Shown in pieces: positions 45,231-54,585 of a DNA stretch of 64,000 nucleotides (the first letter of the stretch is position 1; every line of letters begins with the position of its first letter). The stretch spans positions 119,109 through 183,108 of the forward strand of contig PDSA01000029.1 in the NCBI GenBank assembly GCA_002748285.1. Direction: 5' to 3'. Source of the stretch: Rhodobacterales bacterium. GTDB lineage: Bacteria; Pseudomonadota; Alphaproteobacteria; Rhodobacterales; Rhodobacteraceae. The notes under the pieces are model-generated. The model did no database searches. It was not told the origin of the DNA and was given only the letters and a program-made list of their open reading frames with translations. Position numbers and translations under genes: made by a program.

Positions 45231-48200
45231 ATGAGCCATTTGCTCGACCGTTTGAACTTTTTCCAATCGAAACGACTCGATACATTTTCTGACGGACACG
45301 GTGAAACCACCCGTGAAAATCGAGACTGGGAAGATGCCTATCGGGATCGTTGGCGCCACGACAAGGTTGTGCGCTCGACCCATGGCGTGAACTGCACCGG
45401 CTCATGCTCGTGGAAGATTTACGTCAAATCCGGGATTGTGACATGGGAAACCCAGCAGACCGACTATCCGCGCACCCGCCCCGATCTGCCAAACCACGAA
45501 CCGCGCGGTTGTCCGCGTGGGGCCTCCTATAGCTGGTATTTGTATTCTGCCAACCGGGTAAAAAACCCGCTGGTGCGTGGCAGCCTGATGCGGCTGTGGC
45601 GCAAAATGCGCAAAACCAAGAAGCCGGTTGAGGCTTGGGCCGCGATTCAGAACGACCCGATCCTGCGGGCCTCTTACACCAAAATCCGCGGTAAGGGCGG
45701 TTTTGTGCGCGCGACCTGGGATGAGGCAACCGAAATCAACGCTGCCGCAAACGCTTATACCATCAAGACATACGGCCCAGACCGGGTTTTCGGCTTTTCG
45801 CCGATTCCTGCGATGTCGATGGTGTCTTATGCCGCTGGTGCGCGCTATTTGTCCTTGTTGGGCGGCGTTTGCTTGTCGTTCTATGACTGGTATTGCGATT
45901 TGCCGCCAGCCAGCCCGATGCTGTGGGGCGAACAGACTGACGTTCCTGAAAGTGCCGATTGGTACAACTCCGGCTTCCTGATGCTTTGGGGTAGTAACGT
46001 GCCGCAAACCCGGACACCGGATGCGCATTTCTACACCGAAGCGCGTTATAAAGGCACCAAATCGGTGGTGATCTCGCCGGACTATTCCGAGGCTTCCAAG
46101 TTTGCCGATGTGTGGCTGGCCCCGGTGGCCGGGACGGATTCGGCGCTGGCGATGGCCTTTGGTCACGTCATCCTGCGTGAATTCCATCTGGATCATGTTT
46201 CCGAGTATTTTGACGATTACACCCGTCAATACACCGATTTCCCGATGCTGGTTGAGATCGATGAAAAAGACGGCCGTTTCGTGCCCGGCAAACAAATCCG
46301 CGCCGATGATATCGAAGGCAAGCTGGGCGTTACCAACAACCCGGATTGGAAGACTCTGGCCTTTGATGAAAACACTGGCGATCTGGTGGTTCCCAATGGC
46401 TCGATCGGGTTCCGCTGGGGTGAAGATGGCGAATGGAACCTGAAACAACTGGCGCAGGGCAAAGAGGTGCGTTTGCGCAAATCTCTGATCGAAGAGGGCC
46501 ACCATGACGATGTGATCGGCATTGATTTCCCCTATTTCGGCGGTCAGGCAACCGAGCGTTTCGTGAATTGCCAACATCCCGAGGTTCTGACCCACAACGT
46601 GCCGGTCAAAAAGGTGAAACTGGAAGGTGGGCGCGAGGCTTATGTCGCCACTGTGTTTGACCTCTATTGTGCCAATTACGGTTTGGACCGTGGTTTGGGC
46701 GGGGATTATGTGTCGAAGAATTATGATGACGATATCCCTTACACCCCGGCATGGTGCGAGAAAATCACCGGTGTGCCGCGTGACAAGGTGATCAAAGTTG
46801 CCCGGGCTTTTGCCGATAATGCGGACAAGACCCATGGTAAATCCATGGTCATCATCGGGGCCGGGGTTAACCACTGGTATCACATGGACAGCAACTATCG
46901 CGGTGTGATGAACATACTGGCGTTCTGCGGCACAACCGGTAAATCCGGCGGTGGCTGGGCGCATTATGTGGGTCAGGAAAAACTGCGACCGCAAACCGGC
47001 TGGACTCCGCTGACATTCGCTCTGGATTGGCACCGTCCGCCACGGCATATGAACTCGACCAGCGCCTGGTATGCACACACCTGTCAGTGGCGTTATGAAA
47101 CGATGGATGTCAATGATATCCTGTCGCCCACCGCGCCTGATGGTGACTGGAACCTGCAACTGATTGATTACAACATTCAGTCCGAGCGCATGGGCTGGTT
47201 GCCCTCGGCCCCGCAGCTGAAAACCAACCCGCTGGAAGTCAGCAAAATGGCCAAAGAGGCTGGGAAAGACATTCCCGCCTATGTGGCCGAAAAGCTGAAA
47301 TCGGGCGAATTGGAGATGGCGTGCGAAGACCCGGATCATCCGAACAACTGGATGCGCAACCTGTTCGTGTGGCGCTCAAACTTGCTGGGGGCGTCCGCTA
47401 AGGGGCATGAGTATTTCATCAAGCACCTGCTGGGCACCGATAACGGCGTGATGGCGCAAGATCTGGAAGAAGCGGGCCGCCTGTTGCCAAAAGAGGCCAA
47501 GTGGCATTCCAAAGCCCCCGAGGGCAAGTTGGATCTGCTGGTCACGATTGATTTCAGAATGTCCACCACGGCGGTTTATTCCGACATCGTTCTGCCAACG
47601 GCGTCCTGGTATGAAAAGGACGATCTGAACACCTCGGACATGCACCCGTTCATTCACCCGCTTCAGGCGGCAGTTGATCCGGCTTACGAGTCCAAAACCG
47701 ACTGGGAGATTTTCAAGCTGCTGGCCAAGCGCCTGTCGGAAATCGCGCCCGAGGTTCTGGGCGTGGAAACCGATATCATGCAGCTGCCCATGCAGCATGA
47801 CAGCCCCGGTGAGATCACTCAGCCGGTTGTGCGTGACTGGAAGAAAGGTGAATGCGATCTGATCCCGGGTAAAACCGCGCCGGCCTATATTCCGGTCGAG
47901 CGGGACTATTCGCAGATCTATGACAAGTTCACTTCGGTTGGTCCACTGATGCATGATGTGGGCAACGGCGGTAAGGGCATCGCTTGGGATACCAAGGTTG
48001 AGGTGCAGAACCTGAAAGACCTGAACGGCGTTGTGCTGAAGGATGGTGTTTCCAAGGGTCTGGCCAAGCTGGACACGGCCATTGATGCGGCTGAAATGAT
48101 CCTGATGCTGGCCCCGGAAACCAATGGTCAGGTTGCGGTCAAGGCTTGGGGTGAGCTGAGCAGAGCCACCGGGATTGATCACACCCATCTGGCAAAGCCC

Positions 48201-48971
48201 AAAGAGGACGAAAAGATCCGGTTCCGCGATATTGCGGTGCAGCCACGCAAGATTATCAGCTCTCCGACCTGGTCGGGGCTGGAGGATGAGCATGTCAGCT
48301 ATAACGCCGGCTACACCAATGTTCACGAGCGCATCCCATGGCGCACCGTGTCTGGCCGTCAGCAGCTGTATCAGGATCACCTGTGGCTGCGGGCCTTTGG
48401 GGAAGCGTTCTGCGTCTATCGGCCTCCGGTCGATTTGAAAACCATCAACTCGCTGGTGCAGGACGATCCGAACGAACCGCATGTGGTGCTGAACTTTATC
48501 ACGCCGCACCAGAAATGGGGCATTCACTCGACCTATTCTGACAACCTGCACATGCTGACGCTGAACCGCGGCGGCCCTGTGGTGTGGATTTCGGAAGTGG
48601 ATGCGAAAAAGGCCGGCATTGTCGATAACGACTGGATCGAAGCCTATAACGCAAATGGTTCTCTGGTGGCCCGTGCGGTTGTGTCTCAGCGCATGAAAGA
48701 AGGCACGACCTTCATGTATCACGCGCAGGAGAAGATCGTGAATGTTCCGGGGTCGCAGAAAACCGGCATTCGTGGAGGCATCCACAATTCGGTGACCCGG
48801 ACCATGACCAAACCAACCCATATGGTGGGTGCTTATGCGCAGCTATCTTACGGGTTTAACTACTACGGCACAGTTGGTTCCAACCGGGACGAATTTGTTG
48901 TGGTTCGCAAGATGAACAAGGTGGATTGGCTGGATAAGCCCGCGACCCAAGATATGGAGGCAGCAGAATGA
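45231..48971 (+). CDS. narG: Membrane-bound nitrate reductase alpha subunit NarG
   Basis: NarG holds the Mo-bisMGD centre that reduces nitrate to nitrite on the cytoplasmic face. At 1246 residues it is full length. The N-terminus keeps the FS0 cluster ligands in STHGVNCTGSCSW and the later Cys in NHEPRGCPRGASYSWYLY. The SFYDWYCDLPPASPMLWGEQ segment carries the Asp that binds molybdenum. No twin-arginine signal is seen, matching a cytoplasmic-side orientation. It overlaps narH by ATGA. Confidence 0.98.
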   Translation: MSHLLDRLNFFQSKRLDTFSDGHGETTRENRDWEDAYRDRWRHDKVVRSTHGVNCTGSCSWKIYVKSGIVTWETQQTDYPRTRPDLPNHEPRGCPRGASYSWYLYSANRVKNPLVRGSLMRLWRKMRKTKKPVEAWAAIQNDPILRASYTKIRGKGGFVRATWDEATEINAAANAYTIKTYGPDRVFGFSPIPAMSMVSYAAGARYLSLLGGVCLSFYDWYCDLPPASPMLWGEQTDVPESADWYNSGFLMLWGSNVPQTRTPDAHFYTEARYKGTKSVVISPDYSEASKFADVWLAPVAGTDSALAMAFGHVILREFHLDHVSEYFDDYTRQYTDFPMLVEIDEKDGRFVPGKQIRADDIEGKLGVTNNPDWKTLAFDENTGDLVVPNGSIGFRWGEDGEWNLKQLAQGKEVRLRKSLIEEGHHDDVIGIDFPYFGGQATERFVNCQHPEVLTHNVPVKKVKLEGGREAYVATVFDLYCANYGLDRGLGGDYVSKNYDDDIPYTPAWCEKITGVPRDKVIKVARAFADNADKTHGKSMVIIGAGVNHWYHMDSNYRGVMNILAFCGTTGKSGGGWAHYVGQEKLRPQTGWTPLTFALDWHRPPRHMNSTSAWYAHTCQWRYETMDVNDILSPTAPDGDWNLQLIDYNIQSERMGWLPSAPQLKTNPLEVSKMAKEAGKDIPAYVAEKLKSGELEMACEDPDHPNNWMRNLFVWRSNLLGASAKGHEYFIKHLLGTDNGVMAQDLEEAGRLLPKEAKWHSKAPEGKLDLLVTIDFRMSTTAVYSDIVLPTASWYEKDDLNTSDMHPFIHPLQAAVDPAYESKTDWEIFKLLAKRLSEIAPEVLGVETDIMQLPMQHDSPGEITQPVVRDWKKGECDLIPGKTAPAYIPVERDYSQIYDKFTSVGPLMHDVGNGGKGIAWDTKVEVQNLKDLNGVVLKDGVSKGLAKLDTAIDAAEMILMLAPETNGQVAVKAWGELSRATGIDHTHLAKPKEDEKIRFRDIAVQPRKIISSPTWSGLEDEHVSYNAGYTNVHERIPWRTVSGRQQLYQDHLWLRAFGEAFCVYRPPVDLKTINSLVQDDPNEPHVVLNFITPHQKWGIHSTYSDNLHMLTLNRGGPVVWISEVDAKKAGIVDNDWIEAYNANGSLVARAVVSQRMKEGTTFMYHAQEKIVNVPGSQKTGIRGGIHNSVTRTMTKPTHMVGAYAQLSYGFNYYGTVGSNRDEFVVVRKMNKVDWLDKPATQDMEAAE

Positions 48972-50524
48972 GAATCCGCGCACAAATAGGAATGGTGTTG
49001 AACCTGGATAAATGCATCGGGTGCCACACCTGTTCGGTCACTTGTAAAAACGTCTGGACCAGCCGGGACGGTGTTGAATACGCTTGGTTCAACAATGTCG
49101 AATCCAAGCCCGGCATCGGTTACCCCAAGGATTGGGAGAACCAGAAAAAATGGAATGGCGGCTGGGTGCGCACCAAGCGTGGTAAGCTCCAGCCCAAGCA
49201 GGGGGCCAAATGGCGCATTCTGTCCAACATTTTTGGCAACCCCGATCTGCCGGAAATTGACGACTATTATGAGCCGTTCGATTTCGATCACGATCACCTG
49301 AAATCGGCCCCGCTGATGGAGCATTTCCCAACCGCGCGCCCCTATTCCAAGATTACCGGCGAGCGGATCGAGAAAATCGAATGGGCTCCGAACTGGGAAG
49401 AAATCCTGGGCGGCGAATTTGAAAAGCGCAGCAAGGATTACAACTTTGAGGGCATTCAAAAGGACATCTATGGTGAATACGAAAATACATTCATGATGTA
49501 TTTGCCACGGCTGTGCGAACACTGCCTGAACCCGGCCTGTGTGGCGTCTTGCCCATCCGGCGCGATTTACAAGCGTGAAGAAGATGGCATCGTGCTGATT
49601 GACCAGGAAAAATGCCGCGGCTGGCGGATGTGTATTTCCGGCTGTCCCTACAAAAAGATCTACTACAACTGGGAAAGCGGCAAATCGGAAAAATGCACCT
49701 TCTGCTATCCCCGGATCGAATCCGGGATGCCAACGGTGTGTTCGGAAACCTGCGTGGGGCGGATTCGGTATCTGGGCGTTATGCTCTATGATGCCGACCG
49801 GATCGAAGAAATGGCCAATACGCCCAACGAAAAGGATCTGTATTACGACCAGCTCGAGATGTTCCTTGACCCCAATGATCCCGAGATCGAGGCCAAGGCG
49901 ATCGAGGCCGGTGTTCCTCGGGACTGGGTCAATGCGGCGAAAAAATCTCCGGTTTACAAAATGGCGATGGACTGGAAAATTGCTTTCCCGCTGCATCCCG
50001 AATACCGCACCTTGCCGATGGTTTGGTATATTCCACCGCTCAGCCCCATTCAGAACGCTGCCGAAGCCGGCGCGATTGGTCTGACCGATGTCGATATGCC
50101 GGATGTGCGCTCTTTGCGGATTCCGGTGCGGTATCTGGCCAATATGCTGACCGCTGGGGATGAAGAGCCAGTTGTGCAGGCATTGGAACGGATGCTGGCG
50201 ATGCGCTCTTACATGCGGGCGAAAACCGTTGATGGGGTGATTGATGCCGGTATCGCCGAAAAGGTTGGCCTGACCCCAGAGCTGATCGAGGATATGTATC
50301 ACATCATGTCGATCGCCAACTACGAAGATCGTTTCGTAGTGCCGACAACCCACCGGGAACATGCCGAACATGCGATGGATATCCGCACGGGTTGTGGCTT
50401 TACCGATGGCAATGGCTGTTCGACCGGGATCAGCTCGGGCACGATGTTCGGTGGCAAGAAGAAGAAAAGCGAGGGCGATTTCATCGTTCCGACCGTGCCC
50501 AGCGCATCGCGGAGGGTGTTTTAA
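48968..50524 (+). CDS. narH: Nitrate reductase beta subunit NarH
   Basis: NarH transfers electrons from the NarI haems to NarG through four Fe-S clusters. The 518-residue protein has the four Cys groups: CIGCHTCSVTCKNVW, CEHCLNPACVASCPSG, CRGWRMCISGCPYKK and CTFCYPRIE with the later VCSETCVGRIRYLG. The Trp in CRGWRMC replaces a cysteine and explains the [3Fe-4S] cluster, as in known NarH. The start overlaps narG; narJ starts directly after its TAA. Confidence 0.98.
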   Translation: MRIRAQIGMVLNLDKCIGCHTCSVTCKNVWTSRDGVEYAWFNNVESKPGIGYPKDWENQKKWNGGWVRTKRGKLQPKQGAKWRILSNIFGNPDLPEIDDYYEPFDFDHDHLKSAPLMEHFPTARPYSKITGERIEKIEWAPNWEEILGGEFEKRSKDYNFEGIQKDIYGEYENTFMMYLPRLCEHCLNPACVASCPSGAIYKREEDGIVLIDQEKCRGWRMCISGCPYKKIYYNWESGKSEKCTFCYPRIESGMPTVCSETCVGRIRYLGVMLYDADRIEEMANTPNEKDLYYDQLEMFLDPNDPEIEAKAIEAGVPRDWVNAAKKSPVYKMAMDWKIAFPLHPEYRTLPMVWYIPPLSPIQNAAEAGAIGLTDVDMPDVRSLRIPVRYLANMLTAGDEEPVVQALERMLAMRSYMRAKTVDGVIDAGIAEKVGLTPELIEDMYHIMSIANYEDRFVVPTTHREHAEHAMDIRTGCGFTDGNGCSTGISSGTMFGGKKKKSEGDFIVPTVPSASRRVF

Positions 50525-51226
50525 ATGATTATGTCGTTAAAAGCACTTTCGGCTTTGCTCAGCTATCCGTCGACCGAGCTTCAGCAGGCCGGGGATGAGT
50601 TGCGTCAGGCTCTGGCGCAAGACCCGCTGTTGTCGCAGGAGATGGTCGAAGGGTTGGCCCCGTTGATTGAGGCCTTGGAACAGGGTGATATTTACGACCT
50701 GCAAGAGGTCTATGTCATGCTGTTTGATCGCTCGCGCTCGCTCAGTCTGAACCTATTTGAGCATGTGCATGGCGAAAGCCGTGCGCGGGGCTCGGCGATG
50801 GTGGATTTGCTGGAAAATTACCGCGCCGCCGGGTTCGAACCGCAGACCAGCGAATTGCCCGATCACATTCCTGTTCTTTTGGAATTCCTCGCAATGCGTC
50901 CCGTTGACGAGGCGCAGGAGGTGCTGGCAGATGCCGCGCATATATTTGAGGTTCTTCGTACACGCCTTGCGCGCCGCGATAGCCTCTATGCCGCGGCGTT
51001 TGCTGCCCTCCTGCATATTTCCGCAACCGTCCCCGATCAGGAGGCCGTCGCAGAATTGCTGGCGGTGGAAGAGGACGACCCCAATGATCTGGAGGCCCTG
51101 GACGAAGTCTGGGAGGATAGCGAAGTCACCTTCGGCCCGGATCCCAACGCAGGCTGTCCACAGGTGCGCGATATGCTCGCCAATATGGACACCCCACGCA
51201 ACCCGCCGCCCGCAGCGGCACAATAA
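50525..51226 (+). CDS. narJ: Nitrate reductase assembly chaperone NarJ
   Basis: NarJ binds apo-NarG in the cytoplasm and guides molybdenum cofactor insertion and membrane docking. The 233-residue protein matches the TorD/DmsD-like helical family: LLSYPSTELQQAGDELRQAL, SLNLFEHVHGESRARGSAMVD (the most conserved NarJ block), LPDHIPVLLEFLA and a C-terminal acidic region (AVEEDDPNDLEALDEVWED). The start is ATG immediately after the narH stop; a second Met lies two codons on. Confidence 0.95.
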   Translation: MIMSLKALSALLSYPSTELQQAGDELRQALAQDPLLSQEMVEGLAPLIEALEQGDIYDLQEVYVMLFDRSRSLSLNLFEHVHGESRARGSAMVDLLENYRAAGFEPQTSELPDHIPVLLEFLAMRPVDEAQEVLADAAHIFEVLRTRLARRDSLYAAAFAALLHISATVPDQEAVAELLAVEEDDPNDLEALDEVWEDSEVTFGPDPNAGCPQVRDMLANMDTPRNPPPAAAQ

Positions 51227-51238
51227 GGAGACAGAGGC

Positions 51239-51979
51239 ATGATACATGAATTTCTGTTCGGAACTTACCCCTATATCGCCCTGACCGTTTTGTTCTGGGG
51301 CTCGGTCCTGCGATTTGAGCGCGACCCTTACACATGGAAAACATCTTCCAGCCAACTTTTGCGCCGCAAACAGCTGATCTGGGGCTCGATCATGTTCCAT
51401 GTCGGTATTTTGGGCATCTTTGCCGGTCACTTTGTCGGGTTGCTGACGCCGATTCAGGTTTTTGATTTCATCGGTATCAGCCATGGTGCCAAGCAGATGC
51501 TGGCGGTTGTGGCCGGTGGTCTGTTCGGGTTGCTCTGTCTGGCCGGTGGGTCGATGCTGCTGCATCGTCGTCTGACCGATAGCCGGGTGCGGGCCACGTC
51601 CAGTTTCAGCGATACCTGGATTTTGATCCTGCTGATGGTGCAGCTGCTGCTGGGGCTCAGCACGATCTTTGTCTCTCTTGGCCATCTGGATGGGCATGAG
51701 ATGACCAAGTTCATGAGCTGGGCACAGGGGATTTTCTATTTCGATCCTCAGGCCGCCAGCTATGTGGCTGATGTGCATATCATCTTTAAAATCCACCTGC
51801 TGTTGGGTCTGACCATCTTTGTTTTGTTCCCGTTCACCCGCCTTGTGCATATGCTGTCTGTTCCGGTGCGTTACCTAACTCCGTTGCGTCCGGGCTATCA
51901 GATTGTGCGCTCGCGTCACCAGAATGAACGGTCGCGTAAATTGCGGGTCGGGCGTCTGGATCGGTTGGAGAAACGCTGA
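51239..51979 (+). CDS. narI: Nitrate reductase gamma subunit NarI (cytochrome b)
   Basis: NarI anchors NarGH and takes electrons from quinol through two b haems. The 246-residue protein has five hydrophobic segments (IHEFLFGTYPYIALTVLFWG; SIMFHVGILGIFAGHFVGLL; AVVAGGLFGLLCLAGGSMLL; WILILLMVQLLLGLSTIFV; IIFKIHLLLGLTIFVLFPFT), with the haem-ligand His residues in the second and fifth, and the RLVHMLSVPVRYLTP tail. AAGGAG precedes the start. The stop overlaps the parvulin start. Confidence 0.97.
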   Translation: MIHEFLFGTYPYIALTVLFWGSVLRFERDPYTWKTSSSQLLRRKQLIWGSIMFHVGILGIFAGHFVGLLTPIQVFDFIGISHGAKQMLAVVAGGLFGLLCLAGGSMLLHRRLTDSRVRATSSFSDTWILILLMVQLLLGLSTIFVSLGHLDGHEMTKFMSWAQGIFYFDPQAASYVADVHIIFKIHLLLGLTIFVLFPFTRLVHMLSVPVRYLTPLRPGYQIVRSRHQNERSRKLRVGRLDRLEKR

Positions 51980-52779
51980 TGGGAAATCCGCTTTTTCCTG
52001 CGGTGGTGGTGAATGGGTTTGAGATTTCCTCGGATGCGATTGCGACCGAGGCCCAGAACCACAAGGCGCCCAAGGGCAAACCCGGGCTTGCGTGGCGTCT
52101 GGCCGCGCGGGCCTTGGTGATCCGCGAGCTGTTGTTGCAAGAGGCGCGCAAGCGTGATTTGCAGCCTCAGCCGATCGAGCTGGAACCCGGCAAGATCGAA
52201 ACCGACGAAGAGGCGATGATCCGCGAGGTTCTGGACCTAGGCGTCAAGCCCAATGCGCCGACCGAGGAAAATATGAAAAAGGTCTATGCCGCGCGCCCGG
52301 ATATGTTCCGTTCGCCGACGTTGTATGAGCCCGCGCATATCCTGTTTTCCGCCGACCCCAAGGATAGTGACGCCCGTCAGATGGCCATGACCAAGGCGCA
52401 GGCGGTGATTGAAACACTGAAAAAATCACCGCGCGATTTTGGTCAGCTGGCCCGTGAGCTAAGCAACTGCCCGTCAAAGAATATGGATGGGCAGCTGGGC
52501 CAGTTGATGAGCGGCGATACCGTGCCGGAATTTGAGGCTGCCATGGATCGGCTTGCGGCGGGCGAGACCTGTTATGACCCGGTCGAGACCCGCTATGGTG
52601 TGCATGTTGTGCGCATGAACGCCAAAGCCGAGGGCGAGGTTCTGCCCTTTGAAAAGGTCCGGGATCAGATCAGCGAGATGCTGGAAAAGGCGGAATGGGT
52701 CGCAGCTGCCGATCGTTTTGTGAACGATCTGGTGGCTGGGGCTGAAATTTCGGGGATAGATATGACCATCGCGGCCTAG
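51979..52779 (+). CDS. Parvulin-type peptidyl-prolyl isomerase of the nar operon
   Basis: The 266-residue protein has a PpiC/parvulin domain near residues 110-215 (YEPAHILFSADPKDSDARQM, DFGQLARELSNCPSKNMDGQLGQL, YDPVETRYGVHVVRMNA) after an N-terminal helical region (FEISSDAIATEAQNH). No signal peptide is seen, so it should act in the cytoplasm, where it could help fold NarG or NarH. Paralogues at the end of nar operons are known in other denitrifiers. Coupled to narI by a one-base overlap (TGATG). Confidence 0.9.
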   Translation: MGNPLFPAVVVNGFEISSDAIATEAQNHKAPKGKPGLAWRLAARALVIRELLLQEARKRDLQPQPIELEPGKIETDEEAMIREVLDLGVKPNAPTEENMKKVYAARPDMFRSPTLYEPAHILFSADPKDSDARQMAMTKAQAVIETLKKSPRDFGQLARELSNCPSKNMDGQLGQLMSGDTVPEFEAAMDRLAAGETCYDPVETRYGVHVVRMNAKAEGEVLPFEKVRDQISEMLEKAEWVAAADRFVNDLVAGAEISGIDMTIAA

Positions 52780-52809
52780 CACCCCGCGCGATGGAAATCT
52801 GCCCCGCTT

Positions 52810-52857
52810 GGCTGCGCCTGCTTGCCGTCCCTCAAGCAGGCGCAGCCTTAAATTTTT
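52810..52857 (+). terminator. Rho-independent terminator of the nar operon
   Basis: GGCTGCGCCTGCTTG pairs perfectly over 15 bp with CAAGCAGGCGCAGCC around an 8-base loop and is followed by TTAAATTTTT. It lies 30 bases after the parvulin stop. Confidence 0.93.
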
Positions 52858-52893
52858 CCGACCCATGCAATGATGTCGAAAGCCGTGGGTCTA

Positions 52894-53625
52894 CTATTCG
52901 CTGTCGTCTTTGCTGTCGGGCAGGTTAAAGAAGCTGTCAGCGTCAACTTTGGGGGCGCTGCTTTCGGCCGGGGTCTTGGTGGGGGTGAAGGTTTCCAGCT
53001 GTTCCATGATCGAAGGGGTCTCTTCTTCGGGCGCGGCCAGAGATTGCTCGGTCGAAACCAGCTTGCGGCGCTCATCATCCGACATCACACCACCTTCTTC
53101 CGCCTTTTTGGCGCTGGCTTTTTGCACGGCGGCGTCCAGTTCGCTCTGTTTACACAGCCCCAGTGCCACCGGGTCGATGGGTTGGATATTGGCAATGTTC
53201 CAATGGGTGCGCTCGCGCAGCGCCTGAATGGTCGGCTTGGTGGTGCCGATCAGTTTGCTGATCTGGCTGTCGGCCAGCTCGGGGTGGAATTTGACCAGCC
53301 ACAGGATCGAAGCCGGGCGGTCCTGACGTTTGGACAGCGGCGTATAGCGTGGCCCGCGGCGCTTTTCCTCACCCACGGCGGCAGCATAGAATTTCAGCTT
53401 CAGCCTGTGGGCCGGGTCAGCCTCGCCCTTTTCGATTTCCTCGCGGGTCAGCTGGTTGTTCGAGATTGGATCAAACCCTTTGACCCCGGCGGCCACATCG
53501 CCATCGGCAATGCCCTGGACCTCAAGCTCGTGCAGGTCACAGAAATCTGCCACCTGTTTAAAGGTCAGGGTCGTGTTGTCCACCAGCCAGACGGCGGTTG
53601 CCTTTGCCATGATCGGTTTTGCCAT
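52894..53625 (-). CDS. trcR: Cell-cycle transcriptional regulator TrcR (DUF1013)
   Basis: The 243-residue protein belongs to the alphaproteobacterial DUF1013 family, named TrcR. Landmarks are MAKATAVWLVDNTTLTFKQV, DFCDLHELEVQGIADGDVA, RPASILWLVKFHPELADSQI followed by SKLIGTTKPTIQALRERTHW, an HTH-like segment, and a low-complexity acidic C-terminus (about 180-243). The start has AGGAG about 9 bases upstream; a Met five codons later is an alternative. It diverges from the RNase T2 gene. Confidence 0.9.
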   Translation of the reverse strand: MAKPIMAKATAVWLVDNTTLTFKQVADFCDLHELEVQGIADGDVAAGVKGFDPISNNQLTREEIEKGEADPAHRLKLKFYAAAVGEEKRRGPRYTPLSKRQDRPASILWLVKFHPELADSQISKLIGTTKPTIQALRERTHWNIANIQPIDPVALGLCKQSELDAAVQKASAKKAEEGGVMSDDERRKLVSTEQSLAAPEEETPSIMEQLETFTPTKTPAESSAPKVDADSFFNLPDSKDDSE

Positions 53626-53697
53626 TTTGAAATCTCCTAAAGCATGTCTTTCCCATGCCCTTGAATGGGCGGCTTCACCTTAAGAAGCAGGTTCGCA

Positions 53698-53725
53698 TTG
53701 TCAGGGAACTTGCCCGCTATATAAT
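53698..53725 (+). promoter_or_regulatory. Sigma-70-type promoter of the RNase T2 gene
   Basis: TTGTCA and a perfect TATAAT are separated by 16 bases, the -10 box lying 27 bases before the RNase T2 ATG. Confidence 0.7.
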
Positions 53726-53752
53726 AGGATTGGGTAAAAGAGGGAAGAGTAA

Positions 53753-54394
53753 ATGCGTATAATTGTCATGTTCCTGCTGGCATTGGTTGGATTTGTTCCG
53801 GGGGGTGTGGCGCGGGCAGATAAAGCAGGGGCGTTTGACTATTACATCCTGTCGCTGTCCTGGTCGCCAAATTGGTGTGCGACAACCGGGGATGCGCAGC
53901 GCTCAACCCAATGCGATCGCCGGCATCAGTTCGGTTGGGTCCTGCATGGGTTGTGGCCACAATATGAGCGCGGACATCCCAGCTATTGCCACACGGCCAT
54001 GCGCCCTCCGTCACGGGGCGAGACCCGGGCGATGGCCGATATCATGGGCACTGGCGGGTTGGCGTGGCATCAGTGGAAAAAGCATGGCAGTTGCTCGGGC
54101 CTGAGTGCGCAGCAGTATTTTGCGACTGCGCGCCGGGCCTATAATGCGGTTAAGCGCCCGCCAGTGTTGCGCAAGCTGGATCAGGCGGTGAAACTGCGGC
54201 CTTCGGTGATTGAGCAAGCGTTTTTACAGTCAAACCCCGGCTGGCAGGCAGATATGCTGACCATCACCTGCAAACGCGGCTATATTCAGGAGGTGCGTCT
54301 GTGCCTGACCAAAGACCTGAAACCGCGTAAATGTGGCGCGGATGCGGTGCGTGATTGCAGGTTGCACGGTGCGTTGTTTCAGCCGATCCGCTGA
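53753..54394 (+). CDS. Secreted ribonuclease T2 family protein
   Basis: RNase T2 enzymes cut RNA through 2',3'-cyclic phosphates and act outside the cytoplasm. The 213-residue protein begins with a signal peptide (MRIIVMFLLALVGFVPGGVARA). The first catalytic block is VLHGLWPQYE and the second is WHQWKKHGSCSG. In fungal and enteric enzymes the second block reads HExxKHG; here Gln occupies the Glu position, while the catalytic His and Lys remain. Eight or more cysteines suggest disulfides. The gene has its own promoter and stands alone. Confidence 0.92.
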   Translation: MRIIVMFLLALVGFVPGGVARADKAGAFDYYILSLSWSPNWCATTGDAQRSTQCDRRHQFGWVLHGLWPQYERGHPSYCHTAMRPPSRGETRAMADIMGTGGLAWHQWKKHGSCSGLSAQQYFATARRAYNAVKRPPVLRKLDQAVKLRPSVIEQAFLQSNPGWQADMLTITCKRGYIQEVRLCLTKDLKPRKCGADAVRDCRLHGALFQPIR

Positions 54395-54481
54395 TTGCGC
54401 CCTAGGGGCTGATCTGTTGCAAATCTGGCGCAGCGGGGGGCATCTTTCTGGCTTTACTTGAAGTTATGGAATCGTTAAATA

Positions 54482-54499
54482 CATTCACGCTTGTGAATG
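54482..54499. promoter_or_regulatory. Palindromic operator candidate upstream of the RND efflux genes
   Basis: CATTCAC-GCTT-GTGAATG is a perfect 7-bp inverted repeat 87 bases before the adaptor gene ATG. It resembles operators of TetR/AcrR-type efflux repressors, but no such regulator gene is adjacent. Otherwise nothing was recognised in the 191-bp gap. Confidence 0.5.
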
Positions 54500-54585
54500 C
54501 GAATAAGGATTCCCTTTTAATACTGTGATGATTGTGGTCAAAGTGGAGCCATTCATTTTGACGCCCGGCCAAAGGAACCCCGAAT

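Noticed and set aside
45402-47339. 645-codon minus-strand ORF opposite narG
   Set aside because: Antisense shadow of narG; composition and lack of motifs are non-coding.
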